In this document: in pieces, positions 54,307 to 64,000 of the stretch | Numbering within the stretch: position 1 is the stretch's first letter | Layout: each line of letters begins with the position of its first letter | NCBI GenBank assembly: GCA_963932145.1 | Contig: OZ010596.1 | Location: forward strand, 79,909,072 to 79,973,071 | Origin: Acanthosepion lycidas | Taxonomy: Eukaryota > Mollusca > Cephalopoda > Sepiida > Sepiidae | Direction: 5' to 3' | DNA: 64,000 bases | Position numbers and translations under genes: made by a program | The notes under the pieces: generated by a model | What the model was told of the DNA's origin: nothing | The model's database searches: none | What the model saw: only the letters and a program-made list of their open reading frames with translations

Positions 54307-55899
54307 GTAAGTTCTGTGAAGACTCCCCCACTTCATTTTTCTTTATTTGTAGTATAAACATAAAGAGTTATATAATTATTTCCATAAATGGCACATTAAC
54401 TTTATTTAATTTATTCAGATACATCGGGACCAGTATTTTGTTATTTTTGTAATGTTGAAGTAATTTAGTATCCGTTGGCTACTTATATTTTCTTTTATAA
54501 AAGAATGTACCGACATACCTATGCAATATATACGTAGATTTATTATAAATTATTTAATGGGTTAAATCTGGACCAACGATTAATGAAAAAACGTATTAAC
54601 CTTTTAGTTTGATGTTCTTGTTTCTTTGGCATTGTATGAGTTCGAGCCCTGGTCGCTGCAATTTGTTTTTCATAAATTTCAATAAAAATAAATAATCAAA
54701 TGCAGAGTTATAAAACTAGTCACTTGTTTTGTGTTTTAAGTTCGAAAAACATGAAACGATTTTTTTATGTTCAGTTCTGTTAATTAAAGCAGCATTTTTA
54801 CGGTAAAAAATAAAATAAATCGGGTAAAAATTTTACCTGATTTATCGAATTTCCAAAATTATCTTTTTAGTCAAGTCAAGTAAGTGTATTTTGACAGGAA
54901 GCGAACGAAGCTAAGTAACTTTTGAGTTTTTTTGACCCTTTTATCACTCTTTAAAAATGCGCGGAAGCTAAATTTATTTTACAAGCCATTTTTCTAGGAG
55001 AAGATATGTTCTATCGCCCGGTTCATACCCCTCTTCTATCTTTTGAACAGGAACAGCGGTTTCTCTTGTTTTCTGTAGGATTGGATTTCCAGTTCCTTTA
55101 AAATCTTTTCAATTTCATTCTCTTTCACTCTCAGTAGCATCTTCTTGTGTCTTTAATCACATTGCCTTGCTTGGGGTGAATTGATTAAAAATTCAGTAGT
55201 TGCTAAAAATAAAAATAAAATCAAAGGTTTTAAACTTTAAAACCTTTGATTTTATTTTTATTTTAAAATTTAAAGGTAGTTACAATTCGTCAAGCTGTCA
55301 ACTGACCATATTCATTTTTTCTTACCTAGTCATTATCACCAATTTCGTTTGCTTTTATGAAATAAATGGAAGCAGCTACATTGTAAGGAATTAAAAAAAT
55401 GCATCTGGGAGAGAGTCATTTTGTATTTTCTTCTTTTATGTTTCATATCTTCAGGGTGTGGCTAATCATGGCTCTCCACAACTTTTCTTGCTCTAAGCAA
55501 TGCTTATCTCCTTTCTATCCCTCCTATGTACACTTGAATGAATCATCCTTATTCCCTTCATATTCTATTAAGAAGAAGTAAGTTCCATTGGACAGCTTCT
55601 TCCCAAGAACTGCATTGTGGAACAGACACTAGGGAGGATGTTTTCCTGATCGCTACTGTCTTGACCTCTTCAGGTCTGGTGTTAACCATTGCTTTTCTAT
55701 CATAACCTCATGAACTTTACTCCTTGCCTTTTCTTACATTCCTAGAACACCACACAGTAATCCACTATTTTGAGTGGCTCTTGGGCCTTGTACTGGGTGA
55801 ACATTGGTTTAAAAAAATATATAATTTATATTATATTTACATAGACTTCTCTATATATGAGGTGACACATATATATGTATATATGTGTAAAGGTGTATG

Positions 55900-55941
<42 letters not shown>

Positions 55942-56091
55942 AAATAGTTTGTGTGTGTATGTATGTATGCACAGGTATTTATCAGTGGGCATCTATAGCT
56001 GTACATGTATGTACAAGTATACAAAAAAGGCTCTAATATTTATACCCTGGTGGGTGGGTAGGTATGTATGTGTGTGTACATGTATATGCAA

Positions 56092-56126
<35 letters not shown>

Positions 56127-56296
56127 ATGAAAAACAGACCACTTTAAGGTACCATTACGATAATTTATTTCACCTAAATCCTTTTTTAAGGATTCAGGAT
56201 CATCAGGTAAAACTTCCAACAACGAATTGACATTGTGCTCTCAGGATTTCATCCTCTTTGGATTTACCAATTCGGTTTACCAAGTTCCTTATAACT

Positions 56297-56332
<36 letters not shown>

Positions 56333-59300
56333 CAGCAAATTCTCTTTTAGACATGTCTGATTGAATAAATTACAGACATTATATCTGCTAATTTTAACAA
56401 AATCCATTCATACTCATGAATAATCTTCCATGTATTGATCTTCAGGTGTGCAAAACTATATATTGTTCATTAATATAAGTATTTATACAATGTTGTGAAA
56501 CCAACAAATTCAGATTACAGATACTAGAAGCAATTTATATTAAAAAAAAATTAAAGCTGACACTGAACAAAATCAATTATGAATGCTGCAGTAATGTTCT
56601 GAAATGGCTGTAAAGAAACATTTTTTTTTCACACTTTAATGCATGCATGACCATGACATTATAACACATAAAAAAAATTCTATAAAGGATAATTTTTTCA
56701 TGTTCTTATGAATGCTCAGCACATTGTCAACTGATTTGCATTTAAAAGCATAATGAAAAAATTATGATAATGGATAACAATGCACAACTTTGTATAAATA
56801 CTTGAATCCCTGAAGATGATCTTGGAAGAAGATCGAAACTACTTGGGAAATGAAAATAAAAGAAATTTAAACAGCTATAGCACATTTCTCTCGTTATTAA
56901 GATTATTACAAAAATAGAAATAAAAATTGCAGAGAGTGTACCTTTTAGGGGGTTATTGACAATCTTATTTGGGTCCCGGGTACAGCTTGGCTACCTCAAT
57001 TAGAAATATGTGGAGGTGCTCAGATGTTTTTTTTTTAATTATCTAGTAAATGAGTAAACTTTCACACAGTAATCTAGTCCTGTAAGGGCGGCCATGCTGT
57101 ACGTGGGACCCAAATAAGATTGCGGTAGATTTCTGCAAATTTTCATAGCTGGGGGGAGAAGAAGAGGATTCGTACCTTTCCCAAGGGTATTAGCATGTAA
57201 GTGAATGTAATGGATTCAACTAGAATTCAAACTTGGCTCTTTGATTCCTCAATCCAAGCTGCTGTCCATTACTCCACCATACCTCCTGGTGTTTTGCCAA
57301 CCATACCAATAAATGATATAACAAATGAAATAGTGTAAATAAACATTCTAATAAACATTGTTTATTATTTTTGTTGTCAATTGTCAAGAACAAAGAAAAT
57401 GTATAAATTCACTTTCATCATATGTTTAAGTTTTACTAAAATTCTAATCATCGCTTTTTAAAACATTGTCGAAGAGTGAAGATAGTTAAAAAAGTGGTGT
57501 CCTGGGAAAAACCATCCTTTTGACACTACGTCTTATTGTGAACGTAAAGGTCCATGTTTGTCCCCCCCCCACTTTTTTTTTTAATTTGGGAAACTGCTTT
57601 GAAGCCCATATCTTCTAATTTTATTTTTGTATCTGAAATGTAAACAAAGTAATTTCTAAGGAATTAATGGGTTTTTATTCCTAACCCAACATTATTATGT
57701 ATCCCCATAAACATATCTACTGGATACATGTGTGATTGATTAGACATCTTTTTTTTCTTTCTCTTTTTTTCTTTTCTCTTTTTTTCTTTTCTCTTTTTTT
57801 CTTTTCTCTTTTTTTCTTTTCTTTCTTTTTCTTTTCTTTCTTTTTCTTTTCTTTCTTTTTCTTTTCTCTCTTTTTCTTTTCTCTCTTTTTCTTTTCTTTT
57901 GAATAGTATTGATGCCTACAGGCCTGGGTCTATATATAAATTTATTTATTGTGTCAGAAATAATAAATTCCATAATACTTATCAAATGTCAACTCAGTTC
58001 TTTGATTTCTTATTCGTCCAGACTTTAAACAAGAGTGTTTGTATTGATTACAGAATATTCTGTGATCAATTTATATTGAGAAATTATGCAACTGAGTTGA
58101 CATCTGATAAGTATTATGAACATTATTTTTTTTCTGATTCAATAATTATTGCTCTAGGCAATTTTCGTGTACTTTATTGGTAGAAAATTCTGTTGACTTT
58201 TACATTATTATGACCATCATTTTACGTGTACACAATCCCATATCCAAAAGCCTTGAGTCCAGTTCTGTTTCAGAATTCAGAACAGTATTGCAGCAAAGAT
58301 GTATGAATGCTGACACTATGAGGGATAAAAAAAGGTTACAATTATTATTACAGTTTATTTATAGAGTCATAGAGGGATAATTAAGACCATAAGTAATGAA
58401 TAAATTTTATTTTAGACAAAAAAATGCCTTGTATAACGTAAAAATGACATCATATGATAAACTAAAAATATCTGAAGTTCTTTTTGACATTTTCACTTTA
58501 TAAAGTCACAAAAATTCTGAAAATAAAATCAGTGAACAGCCCATATGAGCACTTGAAAACAACTGATGTTTGGTGGGCTCAGGTTGTTCAGCCAGGTTGG
58601 GAGAGTGGTGGTCAGAGTCGGGCTGATCATGGCACTTGTTATTATGTCATATCTAAGTGGTGTGGATCAAATAGGTAAGCTTTTTGATTACTCCACACTA
58701 AAAATATTTGATTTTCAGATGTTTGGATATGGGATTGTCAACTTGTATTATAAATTTATTTTTATATAACTTATAAATTTACCTAATATATATAAATTTG
58801 CCTATTATTTTGTCTTTCAGTTACCTTTATCCTTATTGCGTACAGCTGTGAACCATCCAATGGTAAGTTATATTATTCTAAAGATTAAGACCGCTTGATA
58901 ATTTAGTTGTTGTATATCCAATATATATTAGGTTGGTGCAAAAATAATGTCGTTTTTTTGACGTTCAACTTCAAAAGAAAAACAACATTATTTTTGCACC
59001 AACCAAATATATTTGTTTTTCTGTCAGAGATACATTCTCCCAAGGGACATTTGAATTGATACATAAGTTGGTTTTACATAATACATCAGTTAATGGGGAG
59101 GAGTTATTGTGAATAATGAAATTGATTGTATTGTACTTTGTATAATATATGATTAATTTTATATTACTCTACACATGTCTGACCATTCGTCCATTGTGAG
59201 GCATTTACACCAACATTCCTGTCCACATTCACAGTATAGAAAAATACTGATTGGTAACACAACTATACTACACCAAGACAATAACAAATTAAGACTACAG

Positions 59301-60228
59301 ATCCTAGAAGCAATCTTCATTAAAATATTGAATCCGACACTGACTAGAATCTGCTAGAAATACTTATAATAATGTTCTAAAATGCCTATAAAAAAAAAAA
59401 TTCAGGAAACGGGAAGTAGCAATGCCAGAAGTAAGGGTCTGTGATAGCCTGAAGTAGTAAAGGCTGGGAATGTTAAAAATTACTGGAAGATAAGAGTCAG
59501 TGGTAGACTTAAGAGAGTGCTGAAAATAGTAAAGGCCAAGAGTGCTGGAAATAAGGGTAGATAGGAAAGTCCAGCTAGCATTGAGTTGGGAGACAGAAAT
59601 AAATGGGAACATAATTTAATACATAGCCTGTCCAAGCACCACAATAGTCAGGGGGTCATGTTTTTTTCTCCTCCTCTCTCTGACTCCTTGAATTTGGCAA
59701 GTAGTTGCAATCTGTGGTCTGGCAAAATACTAAAAATCTCAAAAAAAAAAAAATTAAGTTGAAATTTGCAAAATATGAAAGTATAAAAATAATCATGAAG
59801 TGTATTGTGACTAAATTCGTACCCCACAGAAGGGAACTAAAAAGTAATTAGGGCAATTATTAAACTGAATGAAATTAAATTGCAGGGTGTGCGTTGTAGG
59901 CAATACAAGGAAGAAAGTGTAATGTGCAAAATATTGTACAAAATAAAAATCCTGATTAATGATTACACTGCTCCTGGTGTTTATCTATCGGCTTGCCAAG
60001 TTAGACGTAGAAAATCAATTGGTACTTCAACGTGGTGTCATGGTTAGCAAGCTTGTCTTACTAGATCAATTATGACTGAATAGTAAGTTCGATCCTCACT
60101 GGGTGCGCCATATTTATGGCCTTGTGCCACTTTTAAGCTATGTTTAGAAAACCATCATCATTTGCTGCAGAATTATTTGCCTTTAAAATTTAAGTAAAGC
60201 ATAATTTTATGCCAGTGCAATATATATA

Positions 60229-60280
<52 letters not shown>

Positions 60281-61732
60281 TGTAGTTCACTGCTAGGAGC
60301 AAGCAGAAATATTTCTCCCCCTGATGATGGCCATTTTGGCCGAAACTAGTCGAGGAATCTAGATGGAATAATAATAAAAAAAACAAAAGAATATTAATCT
60401 ACAACCCAGTGTGTCTAAAGATTTTAATTTTTTTATGTTTTCATTGTTCAAAATATATATATAGAATTTCAAAGCCCACTTATTTTCCTTGGACCAACTC
60501 CAGATCTATTCTAAAAATTTCTTAGGTCCATGTTGGGAATCACCTGCTATAGACAAAATCCCGAAGAGTTTTAGCAAATAAGCAAAGCCACATCACTTGA
60601 ACTCTTCCAACAGCAGGAACAAAAATGGGCAGCATATGTAAGTAGAAGAGGAAAAAATGGTACAGTGTACCCCGGATATAAGAGAGATTTTCTCTGGTCC
60701 CAAACTAGAGCCATACTTACCTAAACAAAATAAACCAAACCCGGATATAAGAGACTTCTTCTCCGGTCCCGACAACTCTCTTATATCCGGGTTACACTGT
60801 ATAACCAAGATGTTGATGTTCCACACTACCTTAAGCAAAAAGTTGTAAGGAAACTCCCATCAGTATTAGAATGACCCATAATAGTGGACAAGAATTCTGA
60901 TTTCCTGAAAAAATGTTTTGACAAAAAGATTTTATAAATTTCACCTGACAGTTACGCTAATAGTTCATTTAGTGACTAACGAATATTTTCTGTTTGTAAA
61001 TTGCTAATTTTGCCATTAACATTATTACAAGACTAATTGAAAAAATGAACCCAGTCCTATTTGTTAACTTTCTTTTACGCTATCTCAAAAGTTCATGTAT
61101 CTAATTAATCGTAACAGAACCAAATTCTCTCACAAGTAACATCAGGTCAGTATTTTTCTTCTGGATTGTGGTAGCCAGCCTAGGTTTAAGCAAGGGAAGA
61201 TGGCTTCCAAACATCTGTTGTTTGGCATTTAAATTCTTCAAAATTTTACCACTTACCCCAGCCAAATGCTGTTAGGAATGGTGCCTTTCTTTGGGCAAGT
61301 CTAGAAAGATGTTTTTAACAGGCTCTTTCTTGAATACACTACGGCAATTGTTCCTGGTCACCTGTCAAATTCGTCTTTTCTGGCTTTAAAGGCAGCACAT
61401 CTATTCGGTCTTGTCAACAATGAGTCAGCAATCAAACTTCTTGAAAAATAGGCAAGTATGAAAAATGCTAGGAAACTCTGAGAAGGGCCAATTTGTGAAG
61501 AATTGCTTGCCCCACTCGGTTTAAGCAGAAACATTTGGCCCCAAAACAGTTTTCTGTATTATAATATACTCATTTTAATTTTTTCTTTGAAGATCTAGTT
61601 TACATTGATGTTCTTATTGTGTTGTTTTTGTAGTTGGTTGAATTGAAAAATGGTGAAACCTATAACGGCCATTTAGTAAGTTGTGACAATTGGATGAATA
61701 TCAACTTACGTGAAGTTATTTGCACATCAAGA
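54304..61732 (+). CDS. LSM4: LSM4, 5' part (first three coding exons)
   Basis: Sm-like subunit of the Lsm2-8 ring that binds the 3' oligo(U) of U6 snRNA in the nucleus and of the Lsm1-7 ring that promotes mRNA decapping in the cytoplasm. Coding exons: 54304-54306 (only the ATG, then GTAAGT), 58821-58862 ([14 protein letters not shown]) and 61634-61732 ([20 protein letters not shown] then [13 protein letters not shown]). All introns are phase 0 and the junctions coincide with those of vertebrate LSM4, where exon 1 also codes only for the initiator Met. The third exon carries the complete Sm1 motif, nearly identical to human. The Sm2 motif (WRMPECYIRG region) and the Arg/Gly-rich tail are not in the remaining 2.3 kb and must lie beyond the window. 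Divergent from OGFOD1. Confidence 0.95.
55010..55830 (+). mobile_element. LINE 3' end (CR1-like tail), longest copy
   Basis: Frameshifted reading gives [11 protein letters not shown] then [20 protein letters not shown], the same C-terminal pattern as at 5.6 kb, followed by the tail GTACTGGGTGAACATTGGTT and AAAAAA. The upstream part contains CTTTTGAACAGGAACAGCGG shared with 31.65 kb. A palindromic AAAATAAAATCAAAGGTTTT pair (about 55206-55265) sits inside. Confidence 0.6.
55903..55938. repeat. (TA)n microsatellite
   Basis: About 36 bp of TA within a GTATGTATG-rich region (55880-56120) that also holds a second TA run at 56094-56122. Confidence 0.88.
56500..56845 (+). mobile_element. Penelope-like remnant with GIY-YIG C-terminus and hammerhead-like core
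   Basis: 56505-56560 reads [23 protein letters not shown]-like sequence matching the conserved [18 protein letters not shown] motif at 59285, the end of a GIY-YIG-containing ORF. About 250 bases downstream is CTGAAGATGATCTTGGAAGA then AGATCGAAAC (56810-56839), where GATCTT pairs with AAGATC. A poly(A)-like AATAAAAGAAATTTAAA follows. Degraded. Confidence 0.55.
56960..57122. mobile_element. Small TIR element
   Basis: CAATCTTATTTGGGTCCCGG plus GTACAGCTTGGC (56960-56991) is repeated inverted at 57091-57122 (GCCATGCTGTACGTGGGACC plus CAAATAAGATTG) with three or four mismatches, around a 100-bp centre. Probably a MITE; I cannot assign a superfamily because target duplications are unclear. Confidence 0.6.
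57145..57297 (-). mobile_element. SINE family A
   Basis: Minus-strand copy: ATAGCTGGGGGGAGAAGAAG, ATTCGTACCTTTCCCAAGGG, GTAAGTGAATGTAATGGATT, AATTCAAACTTGGCTCT (B-box complement) and CTGTCCATTACTCCACC (A-box complement). Confidence 0.68.
57305..57545 (-). repeat. Dispersed repeat F, copy 2
   Basis: Inverted relative of 3120-3365: ATAGTGTAAATAAACATT, GAAAATGTATAAATTCACTT, AAAATTCTAATCATCGCTTT and CCATCCTTTTGACACTACG. Confidence 0.55.
57747..57899. repeat. 150-bp polypyrimidine tract
   Basis: C/T only on the plus strand, in units around TTTTTCTTTTCTCTT (15-16 bp). In LSM4 intron 1, so the transcript would carry the pyrimidine strand. Confidence 0.92.
58821..58862 (+). CDS. LSM4: LSM4 exon 2
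   Basis: Acceptor TGTCTTTCAG, donor CCAATG|GTAAGT. 14 codons, [14 protein letters not shown]; human has LPLSLLKTAQNHPM. Confidence 0.96.
58928..59007. mobile_element. 80-bp palindromic mini-mariner
   Basis: Exactly 80 bp between TA dinucleotides: TTAGGTTGGTGCAAAAATAA, TGTCGTTTTT... a short centre with ACGTTCAACTTCAAAAG, then ...AACATTATTTTTGCACC AACCAAA. It consists of the two terminal inverted repeats of the mariner family at 22.9-24.1 kb fused together. Size and structure match the human MADE1 element, which is likewise 80 bp and derived from Hsmar1. Confidence 0.88.
59165..59360 (+). pseudogene. GIY-YIG ORF C-terminal fragment (Penelope-like, second family)
   Basis: 60-codon frame: [58 protein letters not shown]. 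The S-I--HL-----C motif followed by [18 protein letters not shown] is the end of GIY-YIG nuclease ORFs in Penelope-like and related retroelements. The catalytic N-terminal part is absent. Confidence 0.6.
60027..60157 (+). mobile_element. SINE family B
   Basis: A box CGTGGTGTCATGGTTAGC, then AAGCTTGTCTTACTAGATCA, B box AAGTTCGATCCTCAC, tail TTATGGCCTTGTGCCAC and TTTAAGCTATGTTTAGAAAA. The best copy of this family. The 72-base head could almost be folded as a tRNA, but the acceptor stem does not close. Confidence 0.7.
60222..60273. repeat. (TA)n microsatellite
   Basis: TA run of about 50 bp interrupted by TTTTTATA, followed by a 100-bp element that contains the CTGATGA...GAAAC motif. Confidence 0.88.
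60321..60346 (+). ncRNA. Hammerhead-like core motif
   Basis: CTGATGA, then T, the stem GGCC/GGCC with loop ATTTT, then GAAAC: the CUGANGA - helix II - GAAA order of a hammerhead ribozyme with a perfect helix II. I do not find a convincing helix I/III and UH cleavage site around it, so activity is unproven. The motif is typical of 3' tails of Penelope-like elements. Confidence 0.4.
60663..60799. mobile_element. Pogo/Tigger-type MITE
   Basis: 137 bp flanked by TA. Ends CAGTGTACCCCGGATATAAG (left) and the complement of CAGTGTAACCCGGATATAAG (right), 24 bases with one mismatch. The CAGT...ACCC(C/G)--ATAT start and TA target are those of pogo/Tigger elements. An internal direct copy of AACCCGGATATAAGAGA lies at 60739. 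Confidence 0.82.
60803..60965 (+). repeat. Dispersed repeat D, copy 3
   Basis: CAAGATGTTGATGTTCCACA, CTACCTTAAGCAAAAAGTTG, CCATCAGTATTAGAATGACC and TTTCCTGAAAAAATGTTTTG, in the same order as 29872-30115. It abuts the pogo-type MITE. Confidence 0.55.
61634..61732 (+). CDS. LSM4: LSM4 exon 3 (Sm1 motif)
   Basis: Acceptor TTTTTGTAG, donor TCAAGA|GTAAGT. 33 codons covering Sm-fold strands beta 1 to 3; N37-like and D32-like RNA-binding residues are within [10 protein letters not shown]. Confidence 0.97.
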
Positions 61733-64000
61733 GTAAGTTTTCTGTTCATTTTTATATATTCTTTTTCCTAATAAATAAATTTATTTAAAAAAAATTTGTT
61801 TGTTTGTAAGTAAAACATTTTGCAAATTCCTAGAATGAGAGGAGTGCTGAAATATTTTTGGTGTCCACCTCCCAAAATTTGATCAAATGAATGAATATCA
61901 CTATTATAGTATGACATTCAATAAGTAGGAGGCGGGGGTATATTTTCTTTTTTGTAAATATAAAAGTTATTGGATCTTTTCTGTTAATTCAAACCAAATT
62001 CTTCCAGAGTGATACCCTTCCGTTGCACTCCAGTTGGGTTGATCTTTGCAATTGCCCCAAATGTGGACGACTCGGGTGTGCTATTTCTAAGTGTGTGTGT
62101 GTGTGGGGGGGGTCTTCGTTTGCACTCACTCTGATAAACAAGCCAAAAACATATTTTTTTTAAAAAAATTGTAAGTACCTCGAATATCATTTGCACTCAC
62201 GAAATGTGAATAATTCGGGGTTGGAGTTGTGGCGAGGCAAGCTAAACAAATTTTGATTTAAAATTTATAATTTCAAAAGAGGGCCAAAAATTTAGTTAAA
62301 AAAAAAAAAAACAGTTTGATTTAAAATTTATAATTTCTTGGGGTGAATTAATATTTGCGATAAATAACTTTACATCATTTGTGGTGAATTAACAAAAGTT
62401 ATCTCCCTTGGATTTTTAACCGTTGTAACGTTCTCATGGCAGAGAAGGTAATGAAAGTTATCAACCGTTAAAACAGAAGTTGGTAACTTCTTATTTAAAA
62501 CTTTGTAAATGTCTCCAATTGCTATAAAGATTTTACCATCGGGACATTTAATTTGAGAAAACTCGTGAAAAAGAAAAGCAGACATTTTTGGCTCTGGACG
62601 TTGAAAGTTATGTGAGGTACCACTATTGATTTCCTAAAAAATGCTGAAAAACACATTTGAAATAATTTGAAATTCTTCTTTGAAGTTAAATTTTGGTTTT
62701 ATTTGAAAAGCTAATCTGTAATAACAGAAAGATTAATTTCCGTATGTAATTAAATATTTTAGGCATTTTTAGATGGAAAATGTAAACAAATTTAAAACAC
62801 TCTTAAAAATATATCTCTGATATATGTCCTAGAGACATGTTACAAAATCATTTAGTAAATTTAGGGATTAATTAACTGGATTTTATAAAAGTTATGGTTA
62901 CTTTTTATTTAAAACTTAACAAAAATAACATTTATTTATGCACAGTAGTCTGTGGGGTCAGAGGTTAAAAACAAAAATTGTATAATTACACTTTTGACTT
63001 AAAAAGTGGAAAAAAAAAATAAAAATGAAAATTAAAGAAATATGGAATGCCAGCAGTGCAATAATCAAGAAATTGGTATTTATGTTTAAAAATAAATTAT
63101 CTTTAACCTTATATAATCAACAATTTTAGAATATCATTTTTGATTCTATATGCTTTTATTAAACTTATTAGAATGAATAATTTTATTTTTTATACATTAG
63201 AAATAGGTATTTTTTAAAAAATGAGTTTAATTCATTGCTTTTATTTTTTTTTTTTTTCTTGCATACTTCATGCCATATTTTTTTAAAATTATTTTGAATT
63301 TAAGAAAATGTATTAAAATAACACAGTTGCTACTAACAAAAATATGGTCAAAATTTGTAAAGAGTTATTGAATTGATAATGTTAATTGCATTCACTTTGT
63401 GTTTTTTCTTAATTATTCCAAGTTATTATTTTTATTTTGTTCGCAAATTATTATAATCCTATTTAACCAAAAGTTTAAGAATACAAATTTTTATTCTATA
63501 TGCTTTTATGAAATGTAGTAGAATGGTCAAAGGTGAGAAATCAGAATTATTTCCCTTTTGTACATCCATACAAAAAATAATCTAACAGTTGTTAAAAGAA
63601 AAAATAAATAAAATTCTTTTAAAAAAGCTTCACACTTGAAAATGACATTAAACTTTACATTTTTCACTTTATTTAATAAAAGAAACTCTTTTGACAAACA
63701 GGATGAATTTCAAAATTGCATCAAAAAATTACAATAATTTTTTGTAAAATAAATATCAAGTGTAGATTTTTTGTGTTTTTTTGTTCATTGTGAATGAAAA
63801 TGTGTTTTAATAAATTATCCAAGCACCAATCCTTAAAAAAATTCATTTTCTGTGTTTTAAATTATTTCTGGTAAGATTTGGAACAAAATTTCAGTATGTT
63901 CATACTTGATATTATATAAATGTTTTACTGAAATATCTTCAGGAATATAACTGTGAGAAAATAATGCAAGCATCCCTCAAATTAAAAAATACACATATTG
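61733..64000. other. LSM4: LSM4 intron 3, very AT-rich, no exon found
   Basis: I searched for the next LSM4 exon (Sm2 motif, WRMPECYIRGSTIKYLRIP) and did not find it. A minus-strand open frame at 62370-62585 (71 codons, including KCPDGKIFIAIGDIYKVLNK) has a more protein-like composition than its surroundings but I do not recognise it. A TG run is at 62092-62104. The last 1.4 kb is extremely AT-rich. Confidence 0.6.

Larger units (their letters stand above)
54307..58820. other. LSM4: LSM4 intron 1
   Basis: Holds the LINE tail at 55.0-55.8 kb, three long TA runs (about 55903-55938, 56094-56122, 56302-56330), Penelope remnants (56.5-56.85 kb), a TIR pair (56960-57122), a SINE (57145), dispersed repeat F (57305) and a polypyrimidine tract (57747). 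54307-55000 and 57905-58820 show nothing I recognise. Confidence 0.6.

Noticed and set aside
55724-56230. 168-codon plus-strand open frame
   Set aside because: Made of TA and GTAT microsatellite (Tyr-Ile repeats) and the tail of a LINE.
60027-60157. tRNA gene candidate (A and B boxes present)
   Set aside because: The acceptor and anticodon stems do not close and several copies share the same tail, so it is a tRNA-derived SINE. The same applies to 2843, 15505 and 18985.
61733-64000. Search for the next LSM4 exon
   Set aside because: No sequence encoding the Sm2 motif was found; it must be beyond base 64000.

Overview
This is nuclear DNA of an animal, not prokaryotic. It is AT-rich, full of TA, poly-A and poly-T microsatellites, has GT-AG introns of many kilobases, and most of its length is transposable-element debris. 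Three conserved genes have exons that can be read base by base. The repeats (tRNA-derived SINEs, Penelope-like elements with GIY-YIG domains, Helitrons, an Hsmar1-like mariner, CR1-like LINE tails) together with the large introns suggest a mollusc, most likely a cephalopod; that placement is an inference and is not shown by the genes. LAYOUT. (1) 1-6678: no exon recognised; Penelope-like 3' tails with a 26-bp tandem array, a Helitron, a LINE tail and SINEs. (2) 6679-11188, plus strand: the last two coding exons of an annexin (repeat 4 and stop), separated by an intron carrying an internally deleted LINE and a fold-back element. (3) 11189-17470: intergenic. (4) 17471-53937, minus strand: a complete 13-exon OGFOD1 gene (625 codons, all splice phases agree), a ribosomal prolyl hydroxylase. 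Its introns hold a dead mariner, Penelope GIY-YIG debris, a second Helitron, 40-bp, 39-bp and 142-bp tandem arrays, a 640-bp polypurine tract and several long inverted repeats. (5) 53938-54303: a 366-bp gap between divergent start codons, probably a shared promoter. (6) 54304-61732, plus strand: the first three coding exons of LSM4 (U6 snRNP / mRNA decay); the rest of the gene lies beyond the window. HOW THE GENES RELATE. OGFOD1 (translation) and LSM4 (splicing and decay) are head to head and may be co-expressed from one promoter. The annexin converges on OGFOD1 and has no evident functional link. The most interesting non-gene structure is the Penelope-like tail. It combines a tRNA-like pol III promoter segment, a hammerhead-like core (CTGANGA, stem, GAAA) and a terminal 26-nt unit that in one copy has become a tandem array. 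A second array, about 14 units of 142 bp, has been built from the 3' end of a LINE reverse-transcriptase ORF.
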